From assembly GCA_002413045.1 (NCBI GenBank), contig DHWF01000031.1, positions 139,190 through 203,189 of the forward strand: DNA of 64,000 bases, read 5' to 3'. The number at the start of each line of letters is the position of its first letter. Positions within the stretch are counted from its first letter, which is position 1. The position numbers and the translations under genes were made by a program. The DNA is from Chloroflexi bacterium UBA5189 (GTDB taxonomy: Bacteria > Chloroflexota > Limnocylindria > Limnocylindrales > CSP1-4). Shown here in pieces: positions 27,956-36,467 of the stretch. Under the pieces are notes generated by a model. That model saw nothing but the letters and a program-made list of their open reading frames with translations, made no database searches and was not told where the DNA came from.

Positions 27956-28882
27956 ATGGCGATTGCGTCCGTCGACATCGACTCGAGCGAGGCGTTCGGC
28001 GATCTGACCGCGCCATTTCGAGGCGCGTTGCTCGCGCACTGCTACCGGATGCTCGGCTCGATCGACGACGCCGAGGACGCGGTGCAGGAGGCGCTGGTCC
28101 GGGCCTGGCGCAGTCGCGCGACGTTCACCGAGGCGGTGTCGTTCCGGGCGTGGCTGTATCGGATTGCGACGAACGTGTGCCTCGACGCGATCGAGCGACG
28201 CAAGCGGACGATCGGGTCGGCCGGGCGGATCGAGGTCCAGCCGGTGCCGGAGGACCTCATCGACGAGCCGTCGACGGGACCCGAGGCGCGCTACGACGCG
28301 CGCGAATCGATCTCGCTCGCGTTCCTCACCGCGCTCCAGGTGCTCTCGCCGCGACAGCGCGGAGTGCTACTCCTGCGGGACGTGCTCGGTTGGCGGGCGA
28401 ACGAGGTGGCCGATCTCCTCGGGCTGTCGGTGCCCGCCGCGAACAGCGCGCTGCATCGCGCCCGGTTGGCGTTGGCCGGCTCGTACGCGCCGCCGAGCGC
28501 CGCCCGCGCTCCCGAGCCCGGCCGCCTGCGCAGCCTGCTCGACCGCTACGTCCGCGCCTGGGAGGCCGCCGACATCGCGGGCCTCGTTAGCCTGCTGCGC
28601 GAGGACGCGGTCGTCTCGATGCCGCCGGGACTCACGATCGCCGGCGCAGATGCGATCGTGCGCTTCCTGGCCGACGCGGTATTCGCAGGCGGCCGCCGCA
28701 TCCGGCTGCAGCCGGTGCGCACGAACGCCTCCGTGGCCTACCTGATCCGCTCCGGGCCGAGCGTGGCAGCGCTCGAACCCTTCGCGATCCTCACCGTCGA
28801 CATCGATGCCGACCCGAGCGTCATTCGAATGGGCGTGTTCTCGGACCCTCGGCTCGTCGCACGGTTCGACGCGCCGGCCTGA
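27956..28882 (+). CDS. SigJ-like ECF sigma factor with SnoaL-like C-terminal domain
   Basis: 308 aa. Region 2 (FRGALLAHCYRMLGSIDDAE, DAVQEALVRAWRSRATF, FRAWLYRIATNVCLDAIERR) and region 4 (LSPRQRGVLLLRDVLGWRAN, EVADLLGLSVPAANSALHRA) are complete. Residues about 195-308 form a SnoaL/NTF2-like domain (LRSLLDRYVRAWEAADIAGL, VSLLREDAVVSMPPG, AILTVDIDADPSVIRMGVF), which in this sigma group replaces a separate anti-sigma factor. The ligand of the NTF2 pocket is unknown. It lies 4 nt downstream of the small membrane protein gene. Confidence 0.93.
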   Translation: MAIASVDIDSSEAFGDLTAPFRGALLAHCYRMLGSIDDAEDAVQEALVRAWRSRATFTEAVSFRAWLYRIATNVCLDAIERRKRTIGSAGRIEVQPVPEDLIDEPSTGPEARYDARESISLAFLTALQVLSPRQRGVLLLRDVLGWRANEVADLLGLSVPAANSALHRARLALAGSYAPPSAARAPEPGRLRSLLDRYVRAWEAADIAGLVSLLREDAVVSMPPGLTIAGADAIVRFLADAVFAGGRRIRLQPVRTNASVAYLIRSGPSVAALEPFAILTVDIDADPSVIRMGVFSDPRLVARFDAPA

Positions 28883-28889
28883 GACACGT

Positions 28890-29261
28890 TCAAGCCGCGA
28901 CGGCGGCCGCGTCCTTGCGCAGGCTCAACCAGGTCCAGATCGCGAAGAGCACGTCCAACGGCGTGAACAGCAGGATGTTCCAGGACGTGAAGCCCGCCGC
29001 TGCGAACGCGGCGAAGAACACCACGACCGCGAACCGGATCGGCACGCTGACCATGAAGATCGCGCGGTAGTCGCTTCGGGCGGCGACGAAGTAGAAGATC
29101 GACAGGAAGATCACGGTCATCCCCGCGACCCGGATCCAGACCTCGGTGGCTTGCGGCAGCCCGAAGATCGGGAGCGGGATGTTCGGCACCAGGGTCAGGA
29201 CGGCCCCCAAGCCAAAGACGTAGATCGAATAGACGAGGATGCTGCGGGCGGCTGCGGTCAT
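28890..29261 (-). CDS. Small four-helix integral membrane protein
   Basis: 123 aa; GGGAGC lies 6 nt before the ATG. Four hydrophobic segments: SILVYSIYVFGLGAVLTLV, VWIRVAGMTVIFLSIFYFVA, VSVPIRFAVVVFFAAFAAAG and ILLFTPLDVLFAIWTWL. Similar short proteins are annotated only as conserved membrane proteins. It converges on the sigma-factor gene and lies downstream of the deazaflavin-type protein gene on the same strand, about 95 bp away. No function is proposed. Confidence 0.72.
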   Translation of the reverse strand: MTAAARSILVYSIYVFGLGAVLTLVPNIPLPIFGLPQATEVWIRVAGMTVIFLSIFYFVAARSDYRAIFMVSVPIRFAVVVFFAAFAAAGFTSWNILLFTPLDVLFAIWTWLSLRKDAAAVAA

Positions 29262-29356
29262 GGGTGCTCCCGGGTGCGGTGGCTTGATATCCGTGTAACC
29301 GCCCCGGGACCGAAAACTGTTCGCGGCCCTTGCCGCGCCGCACCGCGCCCACGCCG

Positions 29357-29830
29357 TCAGGCGGCGTGCAGCTCGAACACCGGCCGCGTCTCGGCGGCGC
29401 GCTCCGGGTCGGACAGGATCTCCGGCGCGACGCTGCCGAACAGGATCTTCGCGAACGCGCGGCCGATCCGCGGGAAATGCGCCACGTACGCGGGCATCGT
29501 CTCGCGGAAGAAGATCGTGGCCGCCTCGCGGTCGAGCTCGGTTGCGCGGACGTGGACGGTCTTGCCCTTGAGCTGGACGTCCGCCTCGCCTGCCGCGCGC
29601 AGGTTCTGGACCCACTGCACGGCGCCGTACGCGCCGATGATCCAGCGCTTGCCGTCCATCTCCATGATCGCGACGGCCGCGGAGCGGGGTTCACCGCTCG
29701 TCCGGCCGCGCACGGTGAGGAGTGTGTTCGGCCCCATCGGCATGCCGAGCCGGAGCAGGCCGCGAGAGAGCGGGTTGGACAGGCGAATGAGCCTGGGCGC
29801 GCGGTTCATCGATGCAATTCCCCTGGTCAT
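29357..29830 (-). CDS. Deazaflavin-dependent nitroreductase/quinone reductase family protein (DDN-like)
   Basis: 157 aa; GAGGAA lies 8 nt before the ATG (a second ATG is 7 codons in). The split-barrel FMN/F420-binding fold is recognised by LLTVRGRTSGEPRSAAVAIM, DGKRWIIGAYGAVQWVQNLR and AAGEADVQLKGK, the pattern of the DDN/DUF385 family, which uses coenzyme F420H2 in Mycobacterium. If so, this organism makes or takes up F420. It is divergent from a SigJ-like sigma factor across 71 bp, a candidate regulatory link. The electron acceptor is unknown. Confidence 0.82.
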   Translation of the reverse strand: MTRGIASMNRAPRLIRLSNPLSRGLLRLGMPMGPNTLLTVRGRTSGEPRSAAVAIMEMDGKRWIIGAYGAVQWVQNLRAAGEADVQLKGKTVHVRATELDREAATIFFRETMPAYVAHFPRIGRAFAKILFGSVAPEILSDPERAAETRPVFELHAA

Positions 29831-29901
29831 GGTTCGATTTCCTCGGTCACGTTTGGCATGGTTGCCTTCGTCAACCGGGTGACGGAACCTGACCCAAGAA
29901 C

Positions 29902-30825
29902 GTGACCGGAGCCGACGACACCGTGACATCGACCGACCGCGACTGGCTCGCCACCCGCTTCGAGGAGCATCGCGGCCGCCTGCGCGCGGTCGCCTATCGG
30001 ATGCTCGGCTCGATGACGGAGGCCGACGACGCGGTCCAGGAGGCATGGCTGCGAATGAACCGCAGCGACACCACAGCGGTCGACAACCTGGGCGGCTGGC
30101 TGACGACCGTCGTCGCGCGCCTGTGCCTGGATGCGCTCCGGTCGCGGGCGTCGCGGCGCGAAGACTCGATCGACGTGCGCGTGCCGGATCTCCTTGTGTC
30201 CACCGCCGACAGCGACGACCCCGAGCACGAGGCGGAGCTCGCGGATTCCGTCGGGCTGGCGATGCTCGTCGTGCTCGACACGTTGACGCCCGCCGAGCGG
30301 CTCGCGTTCGTGCTCCACGACACGTTCGGGCTGCCGTTCGACCAGATCGGCCGGATCGTGGATCGCTCCCCCACCGCGACCCGTCAGCTCGCCAGCCGCG
30401 CTCGGCGGCGCGTCCGCGGCTCGGTCGTCCCGTCCGACGTCTCGCCGGCGCGCCAGCGCGAGCTTGTCGACGCGTTCCTCGCGGCAGCGCGCGCGGGCGA
30501 CTTCGAGGGCCTGCTCCGCGTCCTGGATCCAGGCGCGATCGTCCGCGGCGAGACCGGCTCCGCCGCCCCGATCCTTGGCCCGAGCCGGATCATCCGCGGC
30601 GCCGAGGCGGTCGCGCGCCAGGCGCTCGCTTTCCGCCAGCTCGCGCCCGGCGCCCGCGCCGCGACGGTCAACGGCACCGCCGGCGTGGTGGCGTTCGCCG
30701 GCGACCGACCGTTCGCCGTAGTCGGGTTCACGTTCGCGAACGACCGGATCGTCGAGCTCGACATCCTCGCCGACCCCGCGCGCCTCGCGCGCCTCGACCT
30801 CGCGGGGCTGCGACCGTCCGTGTAG
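29902..30825 (+). CDS. SigJ-like ECF sigma factor with SnoaL-like C-terminal domain
   Basis: 307 aa, GTG start. Region 2: FEEHRGRLRAVAYRMLGSMT, EADDAVQEAWLRMNRSD, LGGWLTTVVARLCLDALRSR. Region 4: LTPAERLAFVLHDTFGLPFD, QIGRIVDRSPTATRQLASRA. The C-terminal NTF2-like domain spans about residues 190-307 (QRELVDAFLAAARAGDFEGL, LRVLDPGAIVRGETG, FTFANDRIVELDILADPARL). This is the classic SigJ layout, where the tail domain modulates activity. It is only about 1 kb from the other SigJ-like gene but diverged enough not to be a recent duplicate. It is divergent from the deazaflavin-type reductase gene. Confidence 0.94.
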   Translation: MTGADDTVTSTDRDWLATRFEEHRGRLRAVAYRMLGSMTEADDAVQEAWLRMNRSDTTAVDNLGGWLTTVVARLCLDALRSRASRREDSIDVRVPDLLVSTADSDDPEHEAELADSVGLAMLVVLDTLTPAERLAFVLHDTFGLPFDQIGRIVDRSPTATRQLASRARRRVRGSVVPSDVSPARQRELVDAFLAAARAGDFEGLLRVLDPGAIVRGETGSAAPILGPSRIIRGAEAVARQALAFRQLAPGARAATVNGTAGVVAFAGDRPFAVVGFTFANDRIVELDILADPARLARLDLAGLRPSV

Positions 30826-30835
30826 GCGCCGCGCG

Positions 30836-32023
30836 TTACCGGGGCGCCGATCCCACCTTGATGATCGGCGGGGTCGACCCGTCACCGAGATCTTCGTCCG
30901 CGTCCGGCGGGGGCGGCGGACGGCGCCGGCGCAGCCGGACGACGAGGCGCACGACGATCATGATCACGAACAGGCCGATGATCGCGACCCAGCTGTACGC
31001 ATCGGGCTTGGCGGGCGCCGTGCCGCAGGCCGTGACGGCCGAGCCGTCGAAGCCGAGATGGTCGCCGAGGAACTTCGCGGCGTCGCACCAGGCCGGGGCG
31101 CTCAGATCATGGCCGGTGTCGTACCAGCTGATGCTCGACTGCGCGTTGCCCGCCGCCGCAAAGCGGGCCGCCTCTGCCGGAGTCGTGACCGTGTCCTGGG
31201 TTCCCGCCTGGAACAGCACCGGCCGCGAGGCGTTGCCGACGAAGTAGAGCGGCTCGATCGGGTCCATCGCCGCGATCCAGGCGGCACGCGCGGCTGGGGT
31301 GAGCGAAGCCAGCGGGCTCGCGTCGCCCAGCGTCGCGAAGTGCGAAACGAGGCCGCCGTCGCCGGATTCGAGGACGGACGCGGCGACGCGCGGTTCGACA
31401 CCCGCGAACAGGCCGCCGATCGAGGCGCCGTAGCTCGATCCCAGAAAGCCGATCGCGTTCTGGTCGACGCCCGGCCGCGCAACGAGGAGGTCCATGGCGC
31501 GGCGGAGGTCGACGACGAGCTGGATCTGCTCCGCCTGATCCTGCTCAGTGAAGTTCAGCGGCTGGGTCCCCGGGCCAATGCGCTGGGCGCGTGCGAACGG
31601 GGCGTCGATCAAGAGCGAGATGACGCCGGCATTCGCGAGATCGAGGGCGCGCGGCAGGAGGTCCCGCCGTGTTCCCGGCAGCCCGCCGAGCAGGATCACT
31701 GCCGGCTGTAGGTCACCCCCGGCCGGTTCGACGAGAAGCCCCGTGACCCAGCCATCGGCGCCGAAGTACAGGACGTCGGAAACCGTCGCCGTCGGGGTGC
31801 TGTCCGCGGCGTCAGGCGTGATGGCGTCGGCGACGGCGGTGCTCGTGGTATCTGCGAAGAGCGGGATGCCGGTACTCCGGTGGGCGGCGACGACGCTGGG
31901 ATCCGGCGGGTTCGCGGTGGCATCGGACGTCAGGCTGGGCCCCGGACTCGAGCTGAGGGCTGTGCACGCGGCAGCCGACGTCGCGAGCAGGAGGGCGGCG
32001 AGCGCTCGCCCGATCTTCCACAC
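30836..32023 (-). CDS. Membrane-tethered lipoprotein alpha/beta hydrolase
   Basis: 395 aa, GTG start. A lipoprotein signal (ALAALLLATSAAAC, Cys20) is followed by a Ser/Thr/Pro linker and a dienelactone-hydrolase-like alpha/beta fold: AVILLGGLPGTRRDLLPRAL, the nucleophile elbow GFLGSSYGAS (Ser in G-S-S-Y-G), the acid region FQAGTQDTVTTP, and His in YDTGHDL. About residues 348-367 form an extra C-terminal membrane helix (WVAIIGLFVIMIVVRLVV) with a basic, Pro-rich cytoplasmic tail. An N-terminal lipid anchor plus a C-terminal helix is unusual and would pin the enzyme to the outer face of the membrane. The substrate is unknown. Confidence 0.82.
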   Translation of the reverse strand: MWKIGRALAALLLATSAAACTALSSSPGPSLTSDATANPPDPSVVAAHRSTGIPLFADTTSTAVADAITPDAADSTPTATVSDVLYFGADGWVTGLLVEPAGGDLQPAVILLGGLPGTRRDLLPRALDLANAGVISLLIDAPFARAQRIGPGTQPLNFTEQDQAEQIQLVVDLRRAMDLLVARPGVDQNAIGFLGSSYGASIGGLFAGVEPRVAASVLESGDGGLVSHFATLGDASPLASLTPAARAAWIAAMDPIEPLYFVGNASRPVLFQAGTQDTVTTPAEAARFAAAGNAQSSISWYDTGHDLSAPAWCDAAKFLGDHLGFDGSAVTACGTAPAKPDAYSWVAIIGLFVIMIVVRLVVRLRRRRPPPPPDADEDLGDGSTPPIIKVGSAPR

Positions 32024-32063
32024 GCCAGCAGTCTGGCACGCTGCGCGCCCGTGTCGCGGAGGC

Positions 32064-33707
32064 TCAGGCGGTCGGCATCTCGGTGCGGGCGACGCCGGGC
32101 GCGGTTGGCTCGACCCGCAGGAAGAGCACCAGCACGGCGGCGAGAATCGCGGCTCCGATGCTGACCCAGAACGTCGAGGCGATCGCGAGCGCGAATGCCT
32201 CGTGGAACGCCTCGACGATCTGCGGGATGAGCGGCTCGACGATCGAGCGGAACGGCGCCGGCACGCTCTGCAGGATCTGCTGGCCGATGTCGCCGGTGCC
32301 GGTGAAGTTCAGCGCGGAGCCGCCGGACCCGCTGGTCGAGGCGAACTGATCGACCATCGCCTGTGGCAGCCCATTCGCCGTGAGGCGTCCTGGAAGCTCC
32401 TTCACCAGCGAATCCGCGAGCAGCGTGCTCGCGATCGTCAGGCCGATCGTGCCGCCGATCTGCTGGAAGAAGGTCAGGCTCGCGGTGGCCGCGCCGACGA
32501 TCGCCGGCTTGACGCTGTTCTGGACCAGCGCGGTGAACACCGCGAAGGACGGGCCGACGCCGAGGCCGACGATGGCCATCCAGACCCACAGGACGTGGAT
32601 GTCCGTGTCCGCTCGGAGGCCGGTCATCAGGTACAGGCCGGCGGCAAGCACGATCATCGCGCCGAGGATCACGACCTTGTAGCGGCCGGTGCGCGCGACC
32701 ACCTGGCCGCTGACCGTGGCGCCGACGATGAGGGCCATCACGAGCGGCAACAGGTTCAGGCCGGACTCGGTGGCGCCGAGCCCGCGCACGACCTGGAGCC
32801 ACTGGGGCATGAATACGATCGCGCCGAAGAACCCGAACGCCGCCAGGAACATCGACAGGACCGAGATGGTCACCGTCCGATTGCGGAACAGGCTGAGTCG
32901 AACGATCGGATCGGCCGCCCGCGACTCCCACCACAGGAACACGCCGACCATGACCAGCCCGAGCACGATCAGCCCGCCGACCCACGGATCGGTCCAGTCG
33001 AGCGAGCGCTTGTTGCTCAGGCCCACGAGGATCGGGCCGATGGCCGCGGCGAACAGCGCGGCGCCGACGTAGTCGATGTTGCGGCCGCTTTCGGGGTGCT
33101 TGATCGGCGGCAGCAGCCGGAAGCACACGAACAGCGAGATCAGCCCGATCGGGACGTTCACGAAGAAGATCCACGGCCAGCCGAAGTTGTCGGTCACGTA
33201 GCCGCCGAGGATCGGCCCGAGGACCGACGAGATGCCGAACACGCCCCCGAACAGGGCGCCGTACTTCGCCCGCTCCTCCGGCGGGTACAGGTCGGCGATG
33301 ACGGCCAGCGCGATCGGGAACACGGCGCCGCCGCCGAGGCCCTGGAGGCCGCGCGCGAGGATGAACTGCCACATCTCCTGGCTGAGCCCGGCGAACACCG
33401 AGGAAGCCAGGAACAGGCTGATCGCCCAGATGAAGATCGGACGCCGGCCGTACAGGTCGGACAGCTTGCCGTAGATCGGGCCGCTGATCGTGGAGGTCAG
33501 CAGGTAGATCGTGATCGCCCACGCATAGAGCGCCTGGCCATGCAGCGCGGTCGAGATCTTCGGGAGCGCGGTGCCGACGACCGTCTGGTCGAGCGCGAAC
33601 AGGAACAGCGCGAGCAGGATCGCGCCGAGGATCTCGGTCTTCTGGCGCTGGCCCAGGTTGAAGCTGTGGCCGTCGGGATGGGCCTCGACGGCGGCCGGGG
33701 ACGTCAT
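32064..33707 (-). CDS. DHA2-family (EmrB/QacA) MFS multidrug transporter
   Basis: 547 aa, 14 predicted membrane helices. The start has GAGGAA just upstream. Motif A is GKLSDLYGRRP, motif C spans SVLGPILGGYVTDNFGW followed by PWIFFVNVPIGL, and the first helix carries LDQTVVGTALPKIS (the DHA2 L-D-x-T-V-V-N/G-V-A-L-P motif). This is a proton-driven exporter of drugs or metabolites. A large loop near residues 430-470 (MVDQFASTSGSGGSA) is typical of the family. It lies between the lipoprotein gene upstream and the lipoprotein hydrolase downstream, all on the minus strand; the last two could be cotranscribed with it. Confidence 0.93.
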   Translation of the reverse strand: MTSPAAVEAHPDGHSFNLGQRQKTEILGAILLALFLFALDQTVVGTALPKISTALHGQALYAWAITIYLLTSTISGPIYGKLSDLYGRRPIFIWAISLFLASSVFAGLSQEMWQFILARGLQGLGGGAVFPIALAVIADLYPPEERAKYGALFGGVFGISSVLGPILGGYVTDNFGWPWIFFVNVPIGLISLFVCFRLLPPIKHPESGRNIDYVGAALFAAAIGPILVGLSNKRSLDWTDPWVGGLIVLGLVMVGVFLWWESRAADPIVRLSLFRNRTVTISVLSMFLAAFGFFGAIVFMPQWLQVVRGLGATESGLNLLPLVMALIVGATVSGQVVARTGRYKVVILGAMIVLAAGLYLMTGLRADTDIHVLWVWMAIVGLGVGPSFAVFTALVQNSVKPAIVGAATASLTFFQQIGGTIGLTIASTLLADSLVKELPGRLTANGLPQAMVDQFASTSGSGGSALNFTGTGDIGQQILQSVPAPFRSIVEPLIPQIVEAFHEAFALAIASTFWVSIGAAILAAVLVLFLRVEPTAPGVARTEMPTA

Positions 33708-33756
33708 TCAATTCCTCGTGGGCTCGGGGATGAAACGGACGGGCAGTATGCCCGAA

Positions 33757-34674
33757 TCAGGACGGATTGACGGGGACCGGCAGGCCCTGCCTGACCTCCA
33801 GGACGGCACGTTTCCCGAGCGGGTCGGCGAGGGTCACGGTCAGCGTCCGCGATGCACCCACCAGCCGCGCGCAGCCCGGCGCCATGCTGCTCTGGGGTGC
33901 CTGTCGATCGATGATCACGACGATCGCGAGATCCGATTCGACGGCCTCGGCGACGTAGTCATCCGCCGCGCACCCGACAAACGACACCGAGAGCTTGCGG
34001 GAATCCTGCTTGCCGTAGGCGGCGTCGATCGAGATGCCAACCGGCGGGTTGTCGGCGTTGTATGGCGGCGGCTCGACGGTGACACTCGGGTCCACCGCCA
34101 CGCGGGTCACGCGCACCGCCGTGCCCTTGATGGTGAAGACCCACACCGGCACGTTCGCCGGCCCGACGGACGTCTGGACGAGGCCGGTGGCGAGGTTGGC
34201 ATCGGTCACGACCAGCGGCGTGCAGTCGGCACAGTCGCCACCGTTGCCGCCGTCCGCGACGAGATCGGCCAGCGCCTTGGAGGCGGAGAGCACGTCGACG
34301 TCGATGCTGGACCCGTTGACCCAGGCGACCTTCCCGCGCGACGGCGCCGCGTCGGAGAGGGGCGTCGGAGCAATGACCATCCCGCTCTGCAGCGCGACCT
34401 TGTCGTTGCCGGCGACGGCCGCCTCGAAGTCACCGATCTGGCCGGTCAGCTCGCCGACAAACGTGATCGTGGCGCCGCCGCTCTGCTTGACCGCGTCGGC
34501 CCAGCGCGCGAGCGCGTCGTTGGCCTGCTGATGGATGCGATCCGCGGCCTGCGTGGCGGACGCGTCGCTGGTCGATCCGAACGGGAGGGTGCCGTTGCAT
34601 CCGATCGCGACCGCCGCGATCGCGAGGACCGTCAGCACCTGTAGCGCCGGAACCGCCGTCCGCCTCGGGATCAT
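33757..34674 (-). CDS. Secreted lipoprotein of unknown function
   Basis: 305 aa. A signal peptide with a clear lipobox (LAIAAVAIGC, Cys26) precedes a helix (QAADRIHQQANDALARWADA) and a predominantly beta domain: GATITFVGELTGQIGDFEAA, VPVWVFTIKGTAVRVTRVAV, YGKQDSRKLSVSFVGCAADD and SRTLTVTLADPLGKRAVLEV. Two cysteine pairs (CADC and a later C...C) may form disulfides. The length and helix-plus-beta pattern recall LppX/LprG-like carriers, but I cannot assign it. TACCGT lies 8 nt before the ATG. It lies upstream of the DHA2 exporter on the same strand, so a joint envelope role is possible. Confidence 0.68.
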   Translation of the reverse strand: MIPRRTAVPALQVLTVLAIAAVAIGCNGTLPFGSTSDASATQAADRIHQQANDALARWADAVKQSGGATITFVGELTGQIGDFEAAVAGNDKVALQSGMVIAPTPLSDAAPSRGKVAWVNGSSIDVDVLSASKALADLVADGGNGGDCADCTPLVVTDANLATGLVQTSVGPANVPVWVFTIKGTAVRVTRVAVDPSVTVEPPPYNADNPPVGISIDAAYGKQDSRKLSVSFVGCAADDYVAEAVESDLAIVVIIDRQAPQSSMAPGCARLVGASRTLTVTLADPLGKRAVLEVRQGLPVPVNPS

Positions 34675-34682
34675 GCGAGTTG

Positions 34683-34688
34683 ACGGTA
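34683..34688 (-). promoter_or_regulatory. -10-like hexamer before lipoprotein gene
   Basis: TACCGT on the minus strand, 8 nt before the ATG. It sits in the 30-bp gap between divergent genes. Confidence 0.35.
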
Positions 34689-34704
34689 CCATCCGCCGAC
34701 CCAT

Positions 34705-35325
34705 ATGGACCTCTCACTCCCGCTCCCGCTCCGGGGCCTGATCATCGGCTTCACGATCGCCGCGGCGGTCGGCCCGATCACACTACTCGTGATCCGCCGA
34801 ACCATCGCCCACGGCGGCCGGTACGGGTTTGCCTCGGGGCTCGGCGTCGCGACGGCCGACGCGACGTACGCGGGCATTGCGGCGTTCGGGCTGACCGCGA
34901 TCACGTCGGTCCTCGTCTCCGGGCACTGGCTCCTGGGCATCATCGGCGGCACGATCATCGTCATCGTGGGCGTTCGCACGATCCGGTCGCGACCCACTGG
35001 TCCGGCCGCGGATGCCGACCGACCCGGCCTCGCCGGCGGGTTCGGCTCGATCTACGCGCTCACGATGACCAACCCGCTGACGATCGTGCTCTACGCGGGG
35101 GTGTTCGCAGGGATCGGGCTTGTCGCCGGCTCGAGCTTCGTCGATGCCGCCGTCGTCACGCTCGCAGCCTGGCTGGGATCCACGGCGTGGTGGCTCATCC
35201 TGTGCTCGGTCGTCGCCTGGGCGCGTGGCCGGGTCTCAACCATGGCACTGCTGTGGGTCAACCGGATCTCCGGCGCCGCGCTCGTGGTCTTCGGAATCGC
35301 GGCAATCGCCTCGGTGATCGCCTAG
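34705..35325 (+). CDS. LysE-family amino-acid/metabolite exporter
   Basis: 206 aa, six helices. The N-terminus IIGFTIAAAVGPITLLVIRR is the LysE/RhtB signature (G-x-x-x-x-x-x-P-G-P in other members, here A-A-V-G-P). Next come the AHGGRYGFASGLGVATADA loop and YALTMTNPLTIVLYAGVFAG, the conserved central N-P motif. The family exports basic amino acids, homoserine lactone or similar small solutes; this sequence does not show which. Only 30 bp separate its start from the divergent lipoprotein gene. The neighbour downstream (SnoaL-like) is convergent. Confidence 0.88.
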   Translation: MDLSLPLPLRGLIIGFTIAAAVGPITLLVIRRTIAHGGRYGFASGLGVATADATYAGIAAFGLTAITSVLVSGHWLLGIIGGTIIVIVGVRTIRSRPTGPAADADRPGLAGGFGSIYALTMTNPLTIVLYAGVFAGIGLVAGSSFVDAAVVTLAAWLGSTAWWLILCSVVAWARGRVSTMALLWVNRISGAALVVFGIAAIASVIA

Positions 35326-35333
35326 CTCGCGGG

Positions 35334-35780
35334 TCAGCCGGGCTTGGCTTCGCCCTGGAGCTGCTGCATCAGGGCCATCTTGTCGAACTCGTGCCAGTGC
35401 TCGATGACCTGGCCGTCGCGGATGCGGAAGACGTGGATCTCGTCGATCGAGTAGCGAGTGCCGGTCGGCTCGAGGCCCATGAACGTGCCGGTGTGCCGCG
35501 CACTCGTGGTCAGGCGCACGGCGACCCGATCGCCCTCGGCGATCATGTCGTCGATCACGAATCGCACCTGCGAGAGCCCGCTCCCGGCGCGCCGCATGCC
35601 GGCGCGGAGGCCCTCGCGGCCGGGCGGCATCGGGCCGAACGTATGCGGAACGAATGTCGTGGCGATGAGCTCGTCGATCGCCCCGTCCTCCTGGTGCATG
35701 AAGATGCGTTCGATGACCGCCCGGGCAACGTCCTTGTTCCGCTCGAGCTCGTTGACTGGTGGGCGTGCAGAGATAGCCAT
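35334..35780 (-). CDS. SnoaL-like ester cyclase family protein
   Basis: 148 aa NTF2-like fold: NKDVARAVIERIFMHQEDGA, IDELIATTFVPHTFGPMPPG, REGLRAGMRRA and IHVFRIRDGQVIEHWHEFDK, the W-H-E-x-D motif of SnoaL-like polyketide cyclases and related isomerases. There is no signal peptide. Such stand-alone proteins act on small hydrophobic substrates or have unknown function. TACAAC lies 6 nt before the ATG. It is divergent from the metallo-beta-lactamase-fold gene across 59 bp, where GCGAC-GCAT-GTCGC forms a small dyad. Confidence 0.82.
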   Translation of the reverse strand: MAISARPPVNELERNKDVARAVIERIFMHQEDGAIDELIATTFVPHTFGPMPPGREGLRAGMRRAGSGLSQVRFVIDDMIAEGDRVAVRLTTSARHTGTFMGLEPTGTRYSIDEIHVFRIRDGQVIEHWHEFDKMALMQQLQGEAKPG

Positions 35781-35786
35781 GTTGCA

Positions 35787-35832
35787 GTTGTACGCGACGC
35801 ATGTCGCGCCGGCGTTGCAGCTCGGCTAGCCT
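35787..35832. promoter_or_regulatory. Back-to-back -10-like hexamers in divergent region
   Basis: TACAAC (35787-35792, minus) is 6 nt before the SnoaL-like start, and TAGCCT (35827-35832, plus) is 7 nt before the metallo-hydrolase start. GCGAC-GCAT-GTCGC lies between them and could be a shared operator. Confidence 0.4.
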
Positions 35833-35839
35833 GCGACGC

Positions 35840-36427
35840 ATGGACCTTCCGAACGGCCGAACCGCACGCGTGGACATCCTCCTCATCGGGTCGCTTACCT
35901 CGACGGGTGGCGGCGTGATGAGCGCGTGCACGCTCATCCGCGACGGTGATCGGGTGATCGTCGTGGACCCGGGCATGGCGCCGAGCGCGCGCTCGATCCT
36001 CGATCCGCTCGAGGCGCTCGGCGTCCGACCCGAGGATGTCACCGAGGTCGTGCTCGGCCATCACCATCCGGATCACACGATCCACGCCGGCCACTTCCCG
36101 AACGCCGCGATCCACGACCACTGGGCGATCTACCGCGGCACCGACTGGGAGGATTCCGACGCCGAGGGCCGCGTGCTGGCTCCGTCGGTGATCCTCGCTC
36201 GCACGCCGGGCCACACCGCCGAGGACATCTCGACGATCGTCGGGACCCCGGACGGGATCGTCGTGTGCACGCACTGCTGGTTCACCGCCGAGACGACCGT
36301 CGACGACGAAGCGCCCGACGACCCCGATCAGCTCCACGCGTCCCGCGCGAGCATCCTCGCGATCGCGAACCGGATCGTTCCCGGCCACGGGCCGGCCTTC
36401 ACGCCGACGGACTCGACCTCCCGCTGA
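35840..36427 (+). CDS. Metallo-beta-lactamase-fold hydrolase, MBLAC1-like
   Basis: 195 aa. The zinc-binding H-x-H-x-D-H motif reads GHHHPDHT (about residues 74-81), followed by FPNAAIHDHWAIYRG, then TPGHTAED (third His) and a C-terminal PGHG (fourth His), as in compact MBL hydrolases. The H-H-H-P-D-H-T-I-H-A-G-x-F-P-N-A stretch resembles MBLAC1-type proteins. It is cytoplasmic and single-domain. The natural substrate cannot be inferred from the sequence. The gene faces a convergent HD-domain gene with a small hairpin at the junction. Confidence 0.85.
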   Translation: MDLPNGRTARVDILLIGSLTSTGGGVMSACTLIRDGDRVIVVDPGMAPSARSILDPLEALGVRPEDVTEVVLGHHHPDHTIHAGHFPNAAIHDHWAIYRGTDWEDSDAEGRVLAPSVILARTPGHTAEDISTIVGTPDGIVVCTHCWFTAETTVDDEAPDDPDQLHASRASILAIANRIVPGHGPAFTPTDSTSR

Positions 36428-36450
36428 TCCGCGGCGCCGACCGGCGGCAC

Positions 36451-36467
36451 GAGGCGACGCCCGCCTC
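36451..36467. terminator. Short hairpin between convergent genes
   Basis: GAGGCG and CGCCTC pair around a 5-nt loop, overlapping the stop codon of the HD-domain gene. It is a weak bidirectional terminator candidate. Confidence 0.3.
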
